Positions 60,641 through 64,000 of a DNA stretch of 64,000 nucleotides are shown piece after piece (the stretch's first letter is position 1; every line of letters starts with the position of its first letter). Source of the DNA: Psoroptes ovis (lineage: Eukaryota; Arthropoda; Arachnida; Sarcoptiformes; Psoroptidae); assembly GCA_002943765.1 (NCBI GenBank), contig PQWQ01000004.1:1860001-1924000 (forward strand), in the 5' to 3' direction. The notes below the pieces were generated by a model. The model ran no database searches, was not told the origin of the DNA, and was given only the letters and a program-made list of their open reading frames with translations. Both the position numbers and the translations under genes were made by a program.

Positions 60641-60696
60641 ATTGTTTTGAATCGAAAAGTAGAAAAGTTATCGATAACTTTTCGATTGAAAACAAT
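60641..60696. repeat. Nested inverted repeat with a 22-bp perfect palindrome
   Basis: Arms 60641-60660 and 60677-60696 match at 19 of 20 positions as reverse complements. Overlapping them is a perfect 22-base palindrome at 60662-60683 centred on ATCGAT, because the left arm's GAAAAGT is duplicated. Two alternative foldings are therefore possible. Confidence 0.75.
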
Positions 60697-63600
60697 CGAA
60701 AATAACAATAACATTAATGAAAATGATGAAATTGCAATTTGTAATTCCATTTATTCTCTGTAAAACTTATTAATAGTTTTCATTGTTTTTTCTAACTTTC
60801 AACTTGAAAATTGAATTTTTATTTGATTTTTCAGTTTATTATCGTTTGTGTACTACGATTCATAGAAAATTGTTGAATCGAATTATGATTTTTTCCAAAA
60901 TAGTTTTTGGCCAAAAAATTATTCCTATTTCGCGACAATTTTGACAAATTTGTAAAAACCAACCAAAAAAAAGGACAAACTTTTCGTTATTTTTCAAGCG
61001 AAAATTATCCGCACAGCAATCTTAATAACGACGATAATCACAATAATAATGATCAAATGGACAAAACATCAACGAAAAAAAAAACAACAAAAACAACAAA
61101 TTAAATGAATGGAAGAATTAATAAGAGCATTGAAAAGAATTAATTGAAGTAAAACACTGAAAAAAAAATTGTGCAAAAACGAAAGAAGAAAATCCGCTTA
61201 AATTTTTTTGTGGGTCGATCAAATCGTATATAAAATAATGAAATAAATCGATAATTCCTATCAATGAATGAATGAATGTGAAAAATGAATGAATAAAAAT
61301 TCTGACAAGCATAGAAAATTATTATTATTATTATTAACGATTATCATCATCATCATTATTCGCAAATGAAATGAACAAATAAACATGAAAACAAACAAAA
61401 AATGAATGAATAAATAAATATATGAATCAAAAATAATCTTTCGAAAAAATTCAAAATACGTCAATCAAATAATTGGGAACATGAATATCTATGAATTGAA
61501 CTCGAATAAATGAATACGAATTGAACTGGAACAATACATAAAAACAAAAAAATATATTTTCCTTGAATGTATTCCACAAATACCTTGTTGTTTTAAGGTT
61601 GTTGTTTTTTCGTGGATAAAAAACCAAAATATGAGAAATAATGATTATCATGGAAAAATGCATACGCACTAACGATTGCGAAGAATTTTTCTTTGGAAAA
61701 AAATGTGGATTATTTATATCGATATTGTTTGAGATGAAGGAATGCATGGAATTATAGGAATTTTCATATTCTTTAAGAATCAATAAATTCCCATAGATTA
61801 TCGTCAAAGAATTGTTGAAATGACAAAAAAACAAAAACAAAAGGAACAAAAGAGAATTTGAATTTGAATTTTTGTAAAATTTGAATACTCGGGGAAACAT
61901 TTCAAATATATTTTCAAAGAAAAAACAGTGAAATATATGCATGAATTTAAATTGAAAGGGGAAAAAGAAAAAAAAATCCAATTCAATATTCAATTTGTTT
62001 TCAATTCGTTTGAATATTTATTCATTGTTACTTCAAGAATGAAAACAAATGTGAACCAAAAATAGAAATAAACAAGAAATAATAATAACAATAAATCGTT
62101 GGAAACAATGTGTGAAAATTAAATTTCGGTACATTTTTCCCTCGTACAATACACATTCGGTACAATTCTTAACATTTGTAGCTATTTTTTTAATATAAAT
62201 TCCTGTGAATACATATGAATTTATGTGTATGAAAACATTTTTTTTTTCTCATTTTCAAAATAAAATTGTTTCTGTGATTTCAAACCGAAATATATGTCTC
62301 AACACTTTGAACAGAACTTGGACAAAATTACAAAATTGTGATTCAAAGGTTTCTTTTTTTTTTTTTTTTGGTCGCTTTGTTTTAACAATTTTGGTTGCAT
62401 TGTTGTAACAAATGCTTGGCAGAGAAAACAACATTTTTGAACAACAACAGCTTGAATAATGAATGGCTTGAAATATACTCATATATATATCGCTGAATTT
62501 AAATGTATCTATGGCTGTTGTTGCTGTTATATATTTATTGGTCATAGGCAAAATCAGATAGTCACGAATTTTTCCTTTCAAAAATGAAGATTGTCGAAAC
62601 ATATGGCCATATGGCCACAGGTATATAATGGTGAATAATAATAATGATAATGATAATAAGAGTGTCAGAAAAAATTGTTATTCAAAATTCATTATTATTT
62701 CTACTAATCGACAAAAACAAAAGAACAAATTATTTTCCCTGAATAACAAATATAGATAAAACGCCCATATTCATTGATTCATTGATCATTATTCAAATTC
62801 ATTTTTTTTTCTCCAAAATTTCAATTTACTGTTGTTCGACTTCGATTTTCAATTTTCACAATTTCATATTACTCATAATGCTAATGATTTGAATTTGGAG
62901 AAAGAAAAAATTTAGATTTCATGTAAATTTATGCAAATAAAGAGTTGATATATGTATCATATATGAGTGATATGCCGTTACATACACGATCACAGAACAA
63001 GTGAACGTTTGAAAACATTTGAAAACATACAAAATTTGCACCGAAAAAATTCAATCAAATTAAAATAAATTCATTTCGAACGATATGGATTACGAAATGA
63101 ATGTAAAAAAAATTATAAATTTACAAATTTTCAACTAAACAAAAACTAAATTCGGTCATTTTGAATTTGAATTTTTCATTCATTCATTCATTCATTTATT
63201 TCGGTGCAAAAATAATCAATTTATCTAATTAATTTTTTATTTCATTTCGATTTTCATTTATTTTCCATGCGTTCTCTGGTTGTATTCAATACGCTATTCG
63301 GCATGAATACGAATGATTTATTCGAGAATCGAAAATATTCCATGTCAATGTCATCATTCTTGGTTCATTTTTTGACCAAACCAAGTGAAAAAATGGAGAA
63401 AACAAAGAAGAAAACCCAAATACTTACATTCAAGAATTATCAGTATCAATTGTGTTTCTAACAAATTGTGATTGTTCAAAATGAATCAAAATGAATTAAT
63501 TTCAATCAAAGAATGTAAAGAATAGAAAAATCATGGAAGAAAAAAATAAAATTGATCAAATCGAATCGAATCGATCATGGTGATGTTCGGCAAAAATAGA

Positions 63601-63900
63601 AAATCAATGCCAAAACACAGAGAGAGGAAAACAACAAGAACAAAAAAAAATATTCAGACAAGAAACAGATTCAATTTCTGATTTTTTCATTTTGATTTCA
63701 TTTGAAATTCATTGTGTGAAATATATTTTGAAAAGCATAAGAATTCAATTTAATATTCATTGATTTCGTTGTGTTTTTCTAGGGAAAATTTCCAACGAAA
63801 CTTCATGTTATTTCACGATTTCGAAACAGAAAAATTTATATATTTCCGTTTGAATTTGTAGATTGTGAAATGAATTTTTGACTTTATTTATTTTCATTTA

Positions 63901-64000
63901 TTAGGTTGTCCGGAAAGTTATGGCCGATTTTCATGAGCAACTCTATTGATTAAGAGAAATGAACTTTTCGTGCAACATAATATTTATTTATATCTTATCA
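63901..64000 (+). mobile_element. Left end of a mariner-like transposon, cut by the window edge
   Basis: A TA (63899-63900) is followed by TTAGGTTGTCCGGAAAGTTA and then TGGCCGATTTTCATG, a mariner-type terminal inverted repeat starting directly after the expected TA target site. Only 100 bases are inside the window, so neither transposase nor the other end can be seen. The core GTCCGGAAAGTT is shared with the relic at 2722-2746, suggesting one lineage. Confidence 0.6.

Larger units (their letters stand above)
52235..63900. other. Long non-coding region upstream of Shal
   Basis: About 11.7 kb with no convincing gene on either strand. The open frames, including the longest (61993-61451, minus), are Phe/Ile/Asn-rich translations of AT-rich DNA. 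A short frame at 53087-53209 (plus; acidic, DDPDDDADKDHDD) has better codon complexity but is only 40 codons long. Shal 5' UTR exons and promoter probably lie here. Visible structures are hairpins at 53845-53889 and 60641-60696, a CA-rich tract near 58690-58730 and many ATT/ATG microsatellites. Confidence 0.5.

Noticed and set aside
61451..61993. A 180-codon open frame on the minus strand upstream of Shal
   Set aside because: Its translation is dominated by Phe, Ile, Asn and Ser with no domain, and a second frame is open over part of it. At this AT content such frames are expected where stops happen to be sparse.

Overview
The window looks like nuclear DNA of a small arthropod, most likely an astigmatid (dust-mite-like) mite. 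It is very AT-rich, its introns are mostly 60-120 bp with GT/AG ends, its proteins are padded with Asn/Asp/Gln/Ser runs, and its recognisable genes are animal genes. The mite assignment is an inference from gene style, not a search. No prokaryotic gene, rRNA, tRNA or CRISPR array was found.

Layout. 1-5190: mostly non-coding, with the last two exons of an LDL-receptor-class-A secreted protein (possibly a prohormone-4/ITG-like neuropeptide precursor). 6001-6079: a miniature mariner element. 6995-9718: a young but gag-less Ty1/copia element. 11747-20526 is gene-dense: an unknown four-pass membrane protein (+), TVP23 (-, convergent), an unknown protein with a PP1-docking-like RVTF motif (-), a FITM lipid-droplet/ER protein (+) and SPTLC1 (+). 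22367-26253: a long coiled-coil ER-type membrane protein resembling CCPG1/PBXIP1 (+). 27326-27639: V-ATPase subunit e (-). 28817-30128: IST1 of the ESCRT-III system (+). 33181-52234: the Shal/Kv4 potassium channel (-), whose 15.6 kb first intron carries a complete copia element (40095-44660) and a 51-bp hAT-like miniature element. 52235-63900: about 11.7 kb with no convincing coding sequence. 63901-64000: the first bases of another mariner-like element, cut by the window edge.

Many of the cellular genes concern endomembranes: sphingolipid synthesis (SPTLC1), ER lipid handling (FITM), Golgi traffic (TVP23), endolysosomal acidification (V-ATPase e), ESCRT (IST1) and possibly ER-phagy (CCPG1-like). 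This is probably ordinary gene clustering in a compact genome; nothing indicates an operon.

The most interesting material is the mobile DNA. There are two recently inserted copia elements of different families, each with matching LTRs and a 5-bp target duplication. Both appear to be primed from tRNA anticodon-arm sequence rather than the tRNA 3' end. In one, the gag start codon lies inside the primer site. In the other, the primer site carries a C at the position that would face a wobble inosine. Exon coordinates were worked out by hand from splice sites and reading frame; no homology search was run, and family names rest on recognised motifs.
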